This document shows positions 42,644 through 50,659 of a stretch of 64,000 nucleotides of DNA, piece by piece. The notes beneath the pieces were generated by a model, which did no database searches, had not been told where the DNA came from, and saw only the letters and a list, made by a program, of their open reading frames with translations. The number at the start of each line of letters is the position of its first letter. Position 1 is the first letter of the stretch. Location: positions 248,001 through 312,000 of the forward strand of contig NZ_QJRY01000005.1 in assembly GCF_003205195.1 (NCBI RefSeq), given 5' to 3'. Made by a program: the position numbers and the translations under genes. The stretch comes from Peteryoungia wuzhouensis (lineage in GTDB: Bacteria; Pseudomonadota; Alphaproteobacteria; Rhizobiales; Rhizobiaceae).

Positions 42644-44056
42644 TCAGCTGTGCACGAGTTGCAGGGTGACAGGCGCGTCGATGGCTTCGACGGCGACGTC
42701 GCAGACCACTTCGACGAGCTGCATTTCGACTTCCGGGCCGCAATAGATCGCAGCGCTGTCGCCGGCTGCCACTTCGAAATTGTCGCCGACCCGGAGCGGC
42801 CGGGTCTGGGTCCCGGTCTTCAGAAGACCGGAACCGGTTGTGACGGTGACCATCCGGTGGACAGCCGGGTTCTCGGCCATCGGCAGCATGGTGCCGGGGC
42901 GCAGGGTCATCATGCGCAGCTCGTAGCCGGGGCCGCTCTGGACGCGGCGAACCTCGCCCCAGGCCATCTGGTTGCGCATGTGCTGGGCCAGTTCCCGGCG
43001 CTTGATCGTTTCGAGCTTCTTCACGATCTGCTTGACCTGCTGGGCCTGGTCGCGGGTGGTGATGAGGAGCGCGTCGTCCGTGTCGACGACGACGACGTCA
43101 TCCATGCCGACAACGGCCACCAGCTTGCTCGATGCCCGGACATAGGAGTTGCGCGTGTCGATGCTGATGACGTCGCCGCTCAGCACATTGCCGTCCTCGT
43201 CCTTCTCGGCAATGTGGTGCAGGGCGTTCCAGGCACCGACATCGCTCCAGGCGACCAGCAGCGGTGCAATCACCGTGCGGGGCGAATGTTCGAAGACGAT
43301 GGATTCGGTCGGTAGATTGGCCGCCGGCATCAGCGCTTCTGCATTCAGGTAGATTGCATGGTCCGTTGGTCGCGCCAGCTCCAGCGATGCCTTCACGGCA
43401 TCATAGGTGGTCGGGTCGAGCCGCTGGAATTCGCCAATCAGGACATCGGCGCGGAAGAGGCTGATGCCGGAGGCCCAGTAAGCGCCGCCTGCATCAATGA
43501 GGGCAGTCGCGACCTCGACCGGTGGCTTTTCGATGAAGCTCGATACCTTGCGGGCGCAGGTCAGCGTTTCCAACTCACCGCCATCGACAATGTAGCCATA
43601 GCCGATTTCCGGGTATTCCGGGGGAACACCGAAGAGCACGATATGGCCGTGTTCGGCGGCCTTACGGGCGGCCAGCACATTCGCGGGCAGATCACCCTTG
43701 ACGATGTGGTCGGACGGTATGACGCAGATCAGCGAGGCCGGATCGGTCTTGGCGAGCGTGAGCGCCGCCGCCAGAACGGCGGGGCCGGTATTGCGGGAGA
43801 TCGGTTCTGCGATCACGCGCGCAGGGCATTTCAGATCGTTCAGCTGTTGCAGAACGGTCGCGACATGGGCGCTGCTGACAGCGACGATCGGGTCGGCGAA
43901 ACCGGGGGCGCGGTGGCGCTCGACGGTTGCGTGGAAGAAGGTCGTTTCGGAATTGCCGTCGATGCGTTGGAACTGCTTGGGGTGTTCCGTGCGCGAGAGG
44001 GGCCATAACCGTGTGCCGATGCCGCCGCAGAGGATGAGAGGGTGAACGTCTAACAT
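42644..44056 (-). CDS. algA: Mannose-1-phosphate guanylyltransferase, AlgA/ManC type with degenerate isomerase domain
   Basis: A 470-residue protein. The N-terminal nucleotidyltransferase is intact: LCGGIGTRLWPLSR at residues 9-22, the EHPKQF loop and FIEKPP. It should make GDP-mannose for AlgD. The C-terminal cupin (about residues 375-465) corresponds to the type II phosphomannose isomerase, but the metal-binding QxHHHRxEH region reads PMAENPAVHRM and the second GxxHR region reads GDSAAIYCGP. Mannose-6-phosphate may therefore come from another isomerase. The gene lies between alg44 and the algG-like gene rather than last as in Pseudomonas. Confidence 0.85.
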   Translation of the reverse strand: MLDVHPLILCGGIGTRLWPLSRTEHPKQFQRIDGNSETTFFHATVERHRAPGFADPIVAVSSAHVATVLQQLNDLKCPARVIAEPISRNTGPAVLAAALTLAKTDPASLICVIPSDHIVKGDLPANVLAARKAAEHGHIVLFGVPPEYPEIGYGYIVDGGELETLTCARKVSSFIEKPPVEVATALIDAGGAYWASGISLFRADVLIGEFQRLDPTTYDAVKASLELARPTDHAIYLNAEALMPAANLPTESIVFEHSPRTVIAPLLVAWSDVGAWNALHHIAEKDEDGNVLSGDVISIDTRNSYVRASSKLVAVVGMDDVVVVDTDDALLITTRDQAQQVKQIVKKLETIKRRELAQHMRNQMAWGEVRRVQSGPGYELRMMTLRPGTMLPMAENPAVHRMVTVTTGSGLLKTGTQTRPLRVGDNFEVAAGDSAAIYCGPEVEMQLVEVVCDVAVEAIDAPVTLQLVHS

Positions 44057-44114
44057 GGCTGCTCCTGAAAACTCTTTGGAGTGATTGCGCGGATAGTCTG
44101 CCTAGACGGGTCGA

Positions 44115-45236
44115 TCAGCTCGTCGACTTGGCGTCGAACCATTGGGCGACCTTCTGCCTGGCGGCGAAAATGTGCCGGTTGATGATGCGGACAGAGACCG
44201 GTGCGCCGATCGCCGCTTCACCGAGATCCGCCTGGGGTGCGATGAGAGCGCGAACTTCCCCCTGGTTGCCAACGGGTTTCAGCGCCTGGGCATCGCGGGC
44301 GAGCGTGCCGAAGGCGACCTGACCGTCGGCCAGGCTGAGTTCGGCGATGTCGCCGGCGACGAGCTGCTTGGCCTGTTCTGCCGTAACGACCGCCTGGACG
44401 ACCGGTGCCGTTGCCTTGTCGATGACCTCGACGATGGTGTCCCCGGCCATCACGGTCGAGCCTTCGCCCGCATTCATCGGCAGGACCTTGCAGTCGCAGG
44501 GCATGTTGATGCTCAGCGTCGTTCCGGAGATGGACTGCAGCGTGTAGAGCACCTCGCCCCGCTTGGCGCCGAGATTGAGATAGGAGATCTGGCCGCTGGC
44601 GACGGCCCTGAGTGCCTGGCCGCCGGTGGAGAGGACGGCCAGCTGCTGCACTTCCTTGGAGAAGACGCGCTCATAGACCAGTTTCACCGCGACGCCGGCC
44701 AGGGTCAGGCTGAGCGCCACAGTTGCCACGACCTTGACAGTGCGGCCGATGAAATTGCCGAGCGTCGCCTGGCTGCCCTGTTTCTTGCCGCCTGCAACAG
44801 CTGCCCGCTCGCGCAGGCTGATGATGCCGTCGACCGAGGTAATGTCGCCGGCGATGTGGCTGTTCAGCAGGTAACGCAGCGTCGGCAGATGTTCGCCTGT
44901 CGGTTCCAGGAAATCGAGGCGCAACTCCCCGGTCTCGGCATGCGTGCGGCTGATGCGAACATCGACCTGCAGGGAGATCGTGTAGCCGTCGAAGTCGAAG
45001 CGCAGGACGGCGATCCGCTCCTTGCCTTCCAGCTCGGGGCCAGCCAGCCCGGAGACGGTGGCAGACACGAGCGAGAGGCTCTGGCCGTTGTAGTGACGTC
45101 CATCGATGATGGCGGCGAACGGAATGTTGGTTTTCGGATGCTCCGTCCCGTTGTCCAGCAGGACCGGGAAACTGGTGGGCTGCTGCGCAAAGCCCTGGGG
45201 AGCGGCGTCTCGGGCGGCTTTCGTATCGATGTCCAT
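44115..45236 (-). CDS. alg44: Alginate synthase co-polymerase Alg44-like, PilZ domain degenerate
   Basis: A 373-residue protein with an N-terminal PilZ-like region (residues 25-115), one membrane segment (about 167-187) and a HlyD-like periplasmic part with PCDC (as in Pseudomonas Alg44). The TLRYLLNSHIAGDI stretch is clearly Alg44-like. The c-di-GMP motifs are not conserved: RxxxR aligns to Thr31...Lys35 (TEHPK) and DxSxxG to Ser58-x-Thr60-x-x-Gly63. It should partner Alg8 in polymer synthesis, but second-messenger control through this domain looks lost. Confidence 0.85.
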   Translation of the reverse strand: MDIDTKAARDAAPQGFAQQPTSFPVLLDNGTEHPKTNIPFAAIIDGRHYNGQSLSLVSATVSGLAGPELEGKERIAVLRFDFDGYTISLQVDVRISRTHAETGELRLDFLEPTGEHLPTLRYLLNSHIAGDITSVDGIISLRERAAVAGGKKQGSQATLGNFIGRTVKVVATVALSLTLAGVAVKLVYERVFSKEVQQLAVLSTGGQALRAVASGQISYLNLGAKRGEVLYTLQSISGTTLSINMPCDCKVLPMNAGEGSTVMAGDTIVEVIDKATAPVVQAVVTAEQAKQLVAGDIAELSLADGQVAFGTLARDAQALKPVGNQGEVRALIAPQADLGEAAIGAPVSVRIINRHIFAARQKVAQWFDAKSTS

Positions 45237-45254
45237 GGTCTCGATCCTTCGGGG

Positions 45255-46730
45255 TTAGATGATGTTGCCGACATAGGCCACGCCGAGGATGAGCCATCCG
45301 AGGGCAAGGCAGTGCATGTAGGTGGAGCTGAGGGCGCGCCAGCGCTGTTCGACGGGAACGGGTTTGCGGCTGCCGGACGCGGCCTGACGGGTCCATTTCT
45401 GGCGGTCGAGGCGGAAGAGGATGAAGCTTTTCACCACGGCTCCGCCGACCTGGCTGAAATAGAGCAGGAAGGGAAAGGTGACGGGGAAGCTGCGGCCGCG
45501 GAACGCCATGATGACGGTGCAGAAGCCGTAACGGGTGAACATGACCCAGGCGAAGTAGATCGGCAGGATCCACGGGCTGACAAAGAAGGCAGCGAGCAGG
45601 ATGCTGGCGGGGCCGGCCAGCGTCGTCCAGATCGAGAGCGCCTGATCGAGCACCGACCACCAGGTGAAGTAGCCGATCTGCGAGGCGGGCAGGGCAAGCG
45701 CGCGGCCATTGGTGCGCAGCATGTTGCCGAACCAGCGGGTCATCAGCACGATCGCCGAGCCGAAGAAGCTGGGATAGGGCTGGGTCTCGATCGACAGGGT
45801 GCAGAGATCCGGCAGGTACAGCATCTTGTAGCCGCGCTGCAGCAGCCAGAACCAGGTGGACTTGTCGTCGCCGGTCAGGAAGTTGACACGACCGAGGCGC
45901 CAGTGGTCGATGAAGTCGTGACGAACGAGTTCAACGAAGCCGGGATCCGTTGCGAGGCTTGCCCGGAAGATTGACATGCGGCCGGTCAGCGTCAGCACGC
46001 GCTCACTGAGCGACATTGACGACATCATCACGTGACGCTGGGAGAAGCGCAGGTCGAACCAGTCGCGGAACAGGCGGCCGCCTTGCGTATCGCTGAGTTC
46101 GTCGGTGGTGACGGCGCCGACCGCCGGATCGGTGAAAAAGGGCAGGCTGCAATCGACGACATCGATCGGCACGCAGCTGTCGCCATCGACGAAGACGACG
46201 ATGTCGTTGCGGCCCGGGTTGAGCCTTGCGATCGAGCGCAGCGAGGTTGCGAGCGCATCGCGCTTGCCGGTGCCGGCGATCTTGTCGATCTTCAGGCCGA
46301 CCATGGCCTGGCTTTCGGGATGGCGGGCGGCGACGGATTCCATGACACGGCGGATCAGACGGGCATCGGCCTCGTCGACGATCGAGGCGACGATGGTCGC
46401 GCCGCCGGCCGCGTTGTAGGCCGCTTCGAAGATCGAGCGGTAGACGCGGGTCGAGATATCAGGTGCGATCTTGTAGGTGGTCACGAGGAAATAGGCGTGA
46501 TCCCTGAGGCCCCGCGCGACATAGGCCTCGGCGGCAAGACGCCGCCGCCGAGGATAGGCGAATGTCAGGTAATAGGCGGCCCGCGCCAGGTTGATCCCGG
46601 CCCAGGCATAACGCCAGGCTCCGATCAGACCGACGGTGATCAGGGTGCCCGAGACCGCTGACACGGTCGGGTGCGGCACGCTGAGCGCCAGGATCGTCAT
46701 GGACAGGAGATAGATGACGTGGGCCAACAT
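45255..46730 (-). CDS. alg8: Alginate-type polysaccharide synthase, family 2 glycosyltransferase Alg8-like
   Basis: A 491-residue inner-membrane glycosyltransferase close in size to Alg8 (494). The catalytic features are VFVDGDSCVP (D-x-D), the TDELSDT loop and NFLTGDDKSTWFWLLQRG, with membrane segments at both ends. It should polymerise mannuronate from GDP-mannuronate and start translocation. The frame extends 7 codons upstream to a TTG, but the ATG at 46730 follows AAGGAGCGCCCAG. It lies 11 bp after algD. Confidence 0.9.
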   Translation of the reverse strand: MLAHVIYLLSMTILALSVPHPTVSAVSGTLITVGLIGAWRYAWAGINLARAAYYLTFAYPRRRRLAAEAYVARGLRDHAYFLVTTYKIAPDISTRVYRSIFEAAYNAAGGATIVASIVDEADARLIRRVMESVAARHPESQAMVGLKIDKIAGTGKRDALATSLRSIARLNPGRNDIVVFVDGDSCVPIDVVDCSLPFFTDPAVGAVTTDELSDTQGGRLFRDWFDLRFSQRHVMMSSMSLSERVLTLTGRMSIFRASLATDPGFVELVRHDFIDHWRLGRVNFLTGDDKSTWFWLLQRGYKMLYLPDLCTLSIETQPYPSFFGSAIVLMTRWFGNMLRTNGRALALPASQIGYFTWWSVLDQALSIWTTLAGPASILLAAFFVSPWILPIYFAWVMFTRYGFCTVIMAFRGRSFPVTFPFLLYFSQVGGAVVKSFILFRLDRQKWTRQAASGSRKPVPVEQRWRALSSTYMHCLALGWLILGVAYVGNII

Positions 46731-46741
46731 CTGGGCGCTCC

Positions 46742-48061
46742 TTACCAGCAAATGCCCTGGTAGGTGCCGGACGATCGGATGCCGGGGCTGATGCGCAACA
46801 AGTCGACCATCGGGATCGTGTCGCTCGACTTCTGCAGTGCCGGCATGGCCTCGGCATAGTGGTTGCCGACCAGGATGACGTCGGAGGTGTCGATGAGGTC
46901 ATCGAGCTCGCCGACAAGCCGGTTCTTCAGGTCGATCGAGGTATCATTGCCGCGCCCGGCGCCGCTCATGCCCTCGGTATAGGCCTGCTGGACGAAGGGG
47001 TCGTAGATTTTGAGATCATAACCCTTGGCAATCAGCCGCGAGGCAAGGCTTGCGAGCGGGCTTTCGCGCAGATCGTCGGTGCCGGTCTTGAAGCTGATGC
47101 CAACCATGCCGACGGTCTGGCCACCCATCTGCGAGACCATGGTCTCGGCGCGGTCGATCTGGGCCTCGTTGGCCTCGAGAACCGCATCAAGCAGGGCGCT
47201 CTCGACATGGGCTTCCTTGGCGAGGTGGCGAAGCGCACGCACGTCCTTGGGCAGGCAGGAGCCGCCGAAGGCAAATCCGGGACGCATGAAGTAGGGCGAG
47301 ATGTTGACCTTGAGATCCGAGCACAGGATCTTCATCACCTGCTGGCCGTCGACACCGCAGGCCTTGGCGATATTGCCGATCTCGTTGGCAAAGGTGACCT
47401 TGACCGCGCGCCAAGAGTTGCTGGTGTATTTGATCATTTCCGCCGTTGCGAGCGGCACCGAGTGGCAGACGCAGGGAAGGCCGGCATTGATCTCGTGCAG
47501 GATCGCGTCGGTCTTTTCATCGATCGCGCCGAAGACGATCAGGCCTGGATCGTAATAGTCCTCGATCGCGGTGCTCTCGCGGAGAAACTCCGGATAGTAA
47601 CCGACGCCGAAATCCGTGCCAGCCATCATGCCGGTGGCCGCTTCGAGTGCCGGAATGCAGACCTTGTCCATCGTGCCGGGCACGATGGTCGAGCGGACGA
47701 CGACGGAGTGGAAGCCATCCTTGCGGGCGATGGCCGCGCCGATCGCTTCGCAGGCCTTCACGACATAGGTCAGGCCGACGGAGCCATCCGCAGCGCTCGG
47801 CGTGCCGACGCAGACGAAGGAGAGGTCGGTCGCGGCAATCGCCTCGTCGATGTCGAGCGTGGCGCGCAGCTTGCCGCTCGCGACCGTCATTTCGATCAGC
47901 GGCTCCAGGCCCTTCTCGACGATCGGTGTCTTGCCGCGATTGATCGTGTCGACCTTTGCCGGATCGATGTCGACCGCGACGACCTCATGGCCGTCCTTTG
48001 CCAGGCAGGCGGCCGCCACCACGCCGACATACCCGATTCCGAAAACGCTGATCCTAGCCAT
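46742..48061 (-). CDS. algD: GDP-mannose 6-dehydrogenase
   Basis: A 439-residue UDP-glucose/GDP-mannose dehydrogenase-family protein. NAD binding is shown by VFGIGYVGVVAAACLAKDG at the N-terminus; the catalytic Cys269 lies in FAFGGSCLPKD, and VPGTMDK and KYTSNSWRAVKVTFANE are typical. It oxidises GDP-mannose twice to GDP-mannuronate, the committed step of alginate synthesis. The length equals Pseudomonas AlgD (436). The ATG at 48061 begins the Rossmann fold and is the first gene of the cluster, after a terminator and a 24-bp palindrome. Confidence 0.92.
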   Translation of the reverse strand: MARISVFGIGYVGVVAAACLAKDGHEVVAVDIDPAKVDTINRGKTPIVEKGLEPLIEMTVASGKLRATLDIDEAIAATDLSFVCVGTPSAADGSVGLTYVVKACEAIGAAIARKDGFHSVVVRSTIVPGTMDKVCIPALEAATGMMAGTDFGVGYYPEFLRESTAIEDYYDPGLIVFGAIDEKTDAILHEINAGLPCVCHSVPLATAEMIKYTSNSWRAVKVTFANEIGNIAKACGVDGQQVMKILCSDLKVNISPYFMRPGFAFGGSCLPKDVRALRHLAKEAHVESALLDAVLEANEAQIDRAETMVSQMGGQTVGMVGISFKTGTDDLRESPLASLASRLIAKGYDLKIYDPFVQQAYTEGMSGAGRGNDTSIDLKNRLVGELDDLIDTSDVILVGNHYAEAMPALQKSSDTIPMVDLLRISPGIRSSGTYQGICW

Positions 48062-48181
48062 CTGCTGCCTCTTATCCTGGAGGCAGGCCCGCTCAGGGAC
48101 CCGCCGTTGGTTAACATCTGTTAATGTCAGCCCTAGGATTGGCAGGTCTTCTGTCAGTATCAAAGTCAGGAAAAATGGAGA

Positions 48182-48205
48182 TTTGTCAGGAATATTCCTG
48201 ACAAA
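48182..48205. promoter_or_regulatory. Perfect 24-bp palindrome upstream of algD
   Basis: The half-site TTTGTCAGGAAT is followed at once by its reverse complement ATTCCTGACAAA, centred 132 bp upstream of the algD start. Similar half-sites (GTCAGGAAAAAT at 48165-48176, TGTCAG at 48152-48157) lie closer to the gene. It is a strong operator candidate for a dimeric regulator. Confidence 0.7.
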
Positions 48206-48247
48206 ATGCCTACAAAATCCCAATGCACAAATATTAGATTTTCGCCC

Positions 48248-48278
48248 AAAAAATAAGCCGCAGCTTTTCAACTGCGGC
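48248..48278 (-). terminator. Rho-independent terminator after the luxR-type gene
   Basis: GCCGCAG and CTGCGGC, a perfect 7-bp stem with an 8-base loop, followed on the minus strand by TTATTTTTT. It lies 25 bp past the regulator's stop codon and separates it from algD. Confidence 0.82.
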
Positions 48279-48303
48279 ATACCAAAAATAATGATAATTT
48301 ATA

Positions 48304-48948
48304 TTAGTGTTGAAGCCATCCAACACTGATCGCATAGCTCACTATATCTGATCTCGTTCTCAGGTCGAGTTTCTTGGTTGCTCTATATTTGTATGTCTCG
48401 ACCGTCTTGGCGCTAAGCTGGATATCGGCGGCGATCTCTTTCATCGCCTTACCGAGCGCTACGTGTCGCAACACGAATTCCTCCTTGAGCGAAAGTTTCC
48501 GCTGAATGGGGCTGAGCCCAATCGGGCGCTGATCGGAGAGGGCAAGCACGGTTTCGTCGATGACCACATCTCCGGCATGCACGCTCTTGATCGCCCTCAA
48601 GAGCCTCGGACTTGCCACCGACTTCGTCACCACCCCGCTGTAACCGCGGCTGACATAGCTTTCGCCGGGGCGCGTATCACGAACGTCACAATAGGCGATC
48701 AGTTTTGCCCTTTCCCGCAGTGTCTCCAGACCCATGTCGCATTCCTCCAGCGTGCGCTCGAGGTGCATGGGGTCGGCGACGATCACATCCGGATCAAGCC
48801 GCATCACTGCATCCTGCAACTTCTGGTCGCGGTTGCTCAGTGTCAGTGCTGATAGCTGACGTGTCGAGTTGACCAGGAAGTTCAACCCATCCACCAGCAC
48901 CGGATTGTCGTCCAATACCAGAACCCTAATTTTGCCAGTGCTTTCCAT
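48304..48948 (-). CDS. LuxR/NarL-type response regulator
   Basis: A 214-residue regulator with a receiver-like N-terminus (KIRVLVLDDNPVLVDGL; probable phosphate site region PDVIVADP) and a LuxR-type helix-turn-helix at the C-terminus (KEIAADIQLSAKTVETYKYRATKKL). The ATG at 48948 follows TTGGAGCTGCA; an upstream frame of 25 codons lacks such a site. No histidine kinase is adjacent. It lies upstream of algD on the same strand, separated by a terminator, so it is a candidate regulator of the polysaccharide cluster. Confidence 0.85.
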   Translation of the reverse strand: MESTGKIRVLVLDDNPVLVDGLNFLVNSTRQLSALTLSNRDQKLQDAVMRLDPDVIVADPMHLERTLEECDMGLETLRERAKLIAYCDVRDTRPGESYVSRGYSGVVTKSVASPRLLRAIKSVHAGDVVIDETVLALSDQRPIGLSPIQRKLSLKEEFVLRHVALGKAMKEIAADIQLSAKTVETYKYRATKKLDLRTRSDIVSYAISVGWLQH

Positions 48949-49590
48949 TGCAGCTCCAATCTCTCGGCAATGCCACAAATCCCTCGAACCCATCGGAACC
49001 GTACGATCGATCCCGTCGTCCACTAGCTCTGCCCTCGATGTTCAGAGAGAACGGCAGGGGTGTCAAGATGTTGCACTGCCGCGAAAATTAAAGGCAATTT
49101 GTTGTTGTGCAGCATCATCACGCTGCGGCGGCTGTCACAATCGCCCCGAAAGGTGAAATCAGAACAGTATGTTGCTGACGAAATGCTCAATAATCCCGTG
49201 ATTGCGGGTCTGTCGCGCTGCAATCTGGAGCATACTGAAACTGTTTCATTCGAAGCCATTTTGGCTTCGGAGGAAATGGATATTGAAGGACTTAGGGGTA
49301 AGATTTCGGCCTGTGGAGGGCCTTCGGCCAGTGCCAAATACGGCGAGACTATGGCGGCAGGGGCGTCGTGCCTGCGGTGAATCGTCATCCTGGGGTCCCT
49401 TTCGGTATCTTGGCAGGACACATTGACGTGAATCATGCGTCGTGGTGCCGGGACCCTAGTCACGGTATCGGGCGAAAATGCAGCAGCGACAGTTTTGTCG
49501 CTTTTCGAACAGTCTCGCCCGTCGAATTCTCACGCGAGGGCGTGAGCACGCCGGGCGGAGCTGCAGGTCAAGGTTGTGTGGAGCGGAAGG
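48949..49590. other. Intergenic region without a convincing gene
   Basis: This 642-bp stretch between the luxR-type gene and the ParA-like gene shows no recognisable protein. It contains a palindrome TGAAAC-T-GTTTCA (49236-49248) and a hairpin CGAAGCC-atttt-GGCTTCG (49251-49269). A 34-codon frame on the plus strand (49276-49380) starts right after GGAGGAA, too close for normal initiation. The luxR-type promoter should lie here. Confidence 0.5.
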
Positions 49591-50316
49591 TCAGGCGGCC
49601 GATTCAAGCCGGTTCAGGTTGCGCTCTGCCAGTGGTGCAGATCGCGCACTTGTGCCTGCTGCAACAAGGGCCAGAACGTCGTTCGTATAGTCCGAGGCAT
49701 TGGCCACGGCCTTGTCGATATTGCGTCCCTGTGCCTCCGGGAGGTCGCGAAGCGGGCGGCTCAGGTCGAACATCTCGCGGAAGGCCGCGCGTTCGGCAAT
49801 CGGCGTATCGAGGACATGGATCTGCTGCTCACAGAGCAGGCGCTTGACCGCCTGCATCGAGCGCGTGGTGATCATCGGGTTGACGCGCGACAGCACCACA
49901 GAATGGGGAATGCTGAGGCCGGCCTTGCGGTCGAGGTAACGCAGGAGGTCAAGGACCTGTGCGCCGCCCTGGGCGTCCATGCTGCTGCCCTGGATCGGCA
50001 CGAGAACGTGGTCCGAGAGACCGACAGTCGCGGCCAGCAGCGGCGATTGAATGCCGGGCAGGTCGACGATGACAAAATCGAACTGGCTGCGCCGCTCGTG
50101 AATGGTCTTCTGTATCGTCGGCGCCGAAACATAGGTTTCGATGGTGAAATTCGGCAGGAGCCTTGCGCCCTGGTACCAGCGCGAGAACCAGCGCTGGGGA
50201 TCGGCGTCGATGACACAGACGCGGTATTTGCGATGAAGGAGTTCGGTGACAAGGAGAAGGGCTGCCGTGGTCTTGCCGGCGCCGCCCTTGGTGTTGGCAA
50301 ACGTAATTACTGCCAT
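49591..50316 (-). CDS. ParA/MinD-family ATPase (orphan)
   Basis: A 241-residue ATPase with the deviant Walker A motif ANTKGGAGKTTAAL at the N-terminus, IDADPQ and VDLPGI. The ATG at 50316 follows AGGATCTCGCG and is preferred over an in-frame start eight codons earlier. There is no parB gene or parS-like repeat nearby, so it is not a standard partition system. Related ATPases (BcsQ/YhjQ) position cellulose synthase at the cell pole; proximity to the polysaccharide cluster suggests a comparable role. Confidence 0.82.
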   Translation of the reverse strand: MAVITFANTKGGAGKTTAALLLVTELLHRKYRVCVIDADPQRWFSRWYQGARLLPNFTIETYVSAPTIQKTIHERRSQFDFVIVDLPGIQSPLLAATVGLSDHVLVPIQGSSMDAQGGAQVLDLLRYLDRKAGLSIPHSVVLSRVNPMITTRSMQAVKRLLCEQQIHVLDTPIAERAAFREMFDLSRPLRDLPEAQGRNIDKAVANASDYTNDVLALVAAGTSARSAPLAERNLNRLESAA

Positions 50317-50659
50317 CGCGAGATCCTGCTGCGTGAACATCGAGCTTCGAATCGCTCACCGAGGCACAGGCATCGTGCGGGTTCACATATAAACAAACGT
50401 GGTTAACAAGCCATTACGAGAATTAGGGGTGCTATTTCCGGGGGCGGGAGCCATCCCGTCCTCCGGCGGCTGAGCGCTGCGGCGTCAGATTGCGCCAACC
50501 GTTGAGGTCAGGTGATCAAGTGGCGCCAAGGAACGGTGGCTCAATTCATGCTGCAGTGCACAACATATAATAGTACTTTTCATCTTTACAGGTTGCAAAC
50601 TCTTGCCTATGCATAATGGCAGACACCGTGGAGGCGGTGTCTTTCTTAGGGAGGACATC
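50317..50659. promoter_or_regulatory. Intergenic promoter region of the ytfQ operon
   Basis: A 343-bp divergent region with no gene. A plausible promoter is TTTACA (50585-50590), 17 bp, TATGCA (50608-50613). An 8-bp hairpin AGACACCG-tggagg-CGGTGTCT (50621-50642) sits just before the ribosome-binding site GGGAGGAC, in the leader of the binding protein mRNA. Confidence 0.5.

Noticed and set aside
31852..48061. Genomic island of recent transfer
   Set aside because: The cluster has no flanking tRNA, integrase, transposase or direct repeats, and base composition and codon use look like the rest of the window.
49591..50316. Plasmid partition locus or replication origin
   Set aside because: There is no parB, parS-like repeat, repABC or iteron sequence near the ParA-like gene.
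49368..50406. Plus-strand frames opposite the ParA-like gene
   Set aside because: The minus-strand ParA motifs are unambiguous; the plus-strand translations have no family features.
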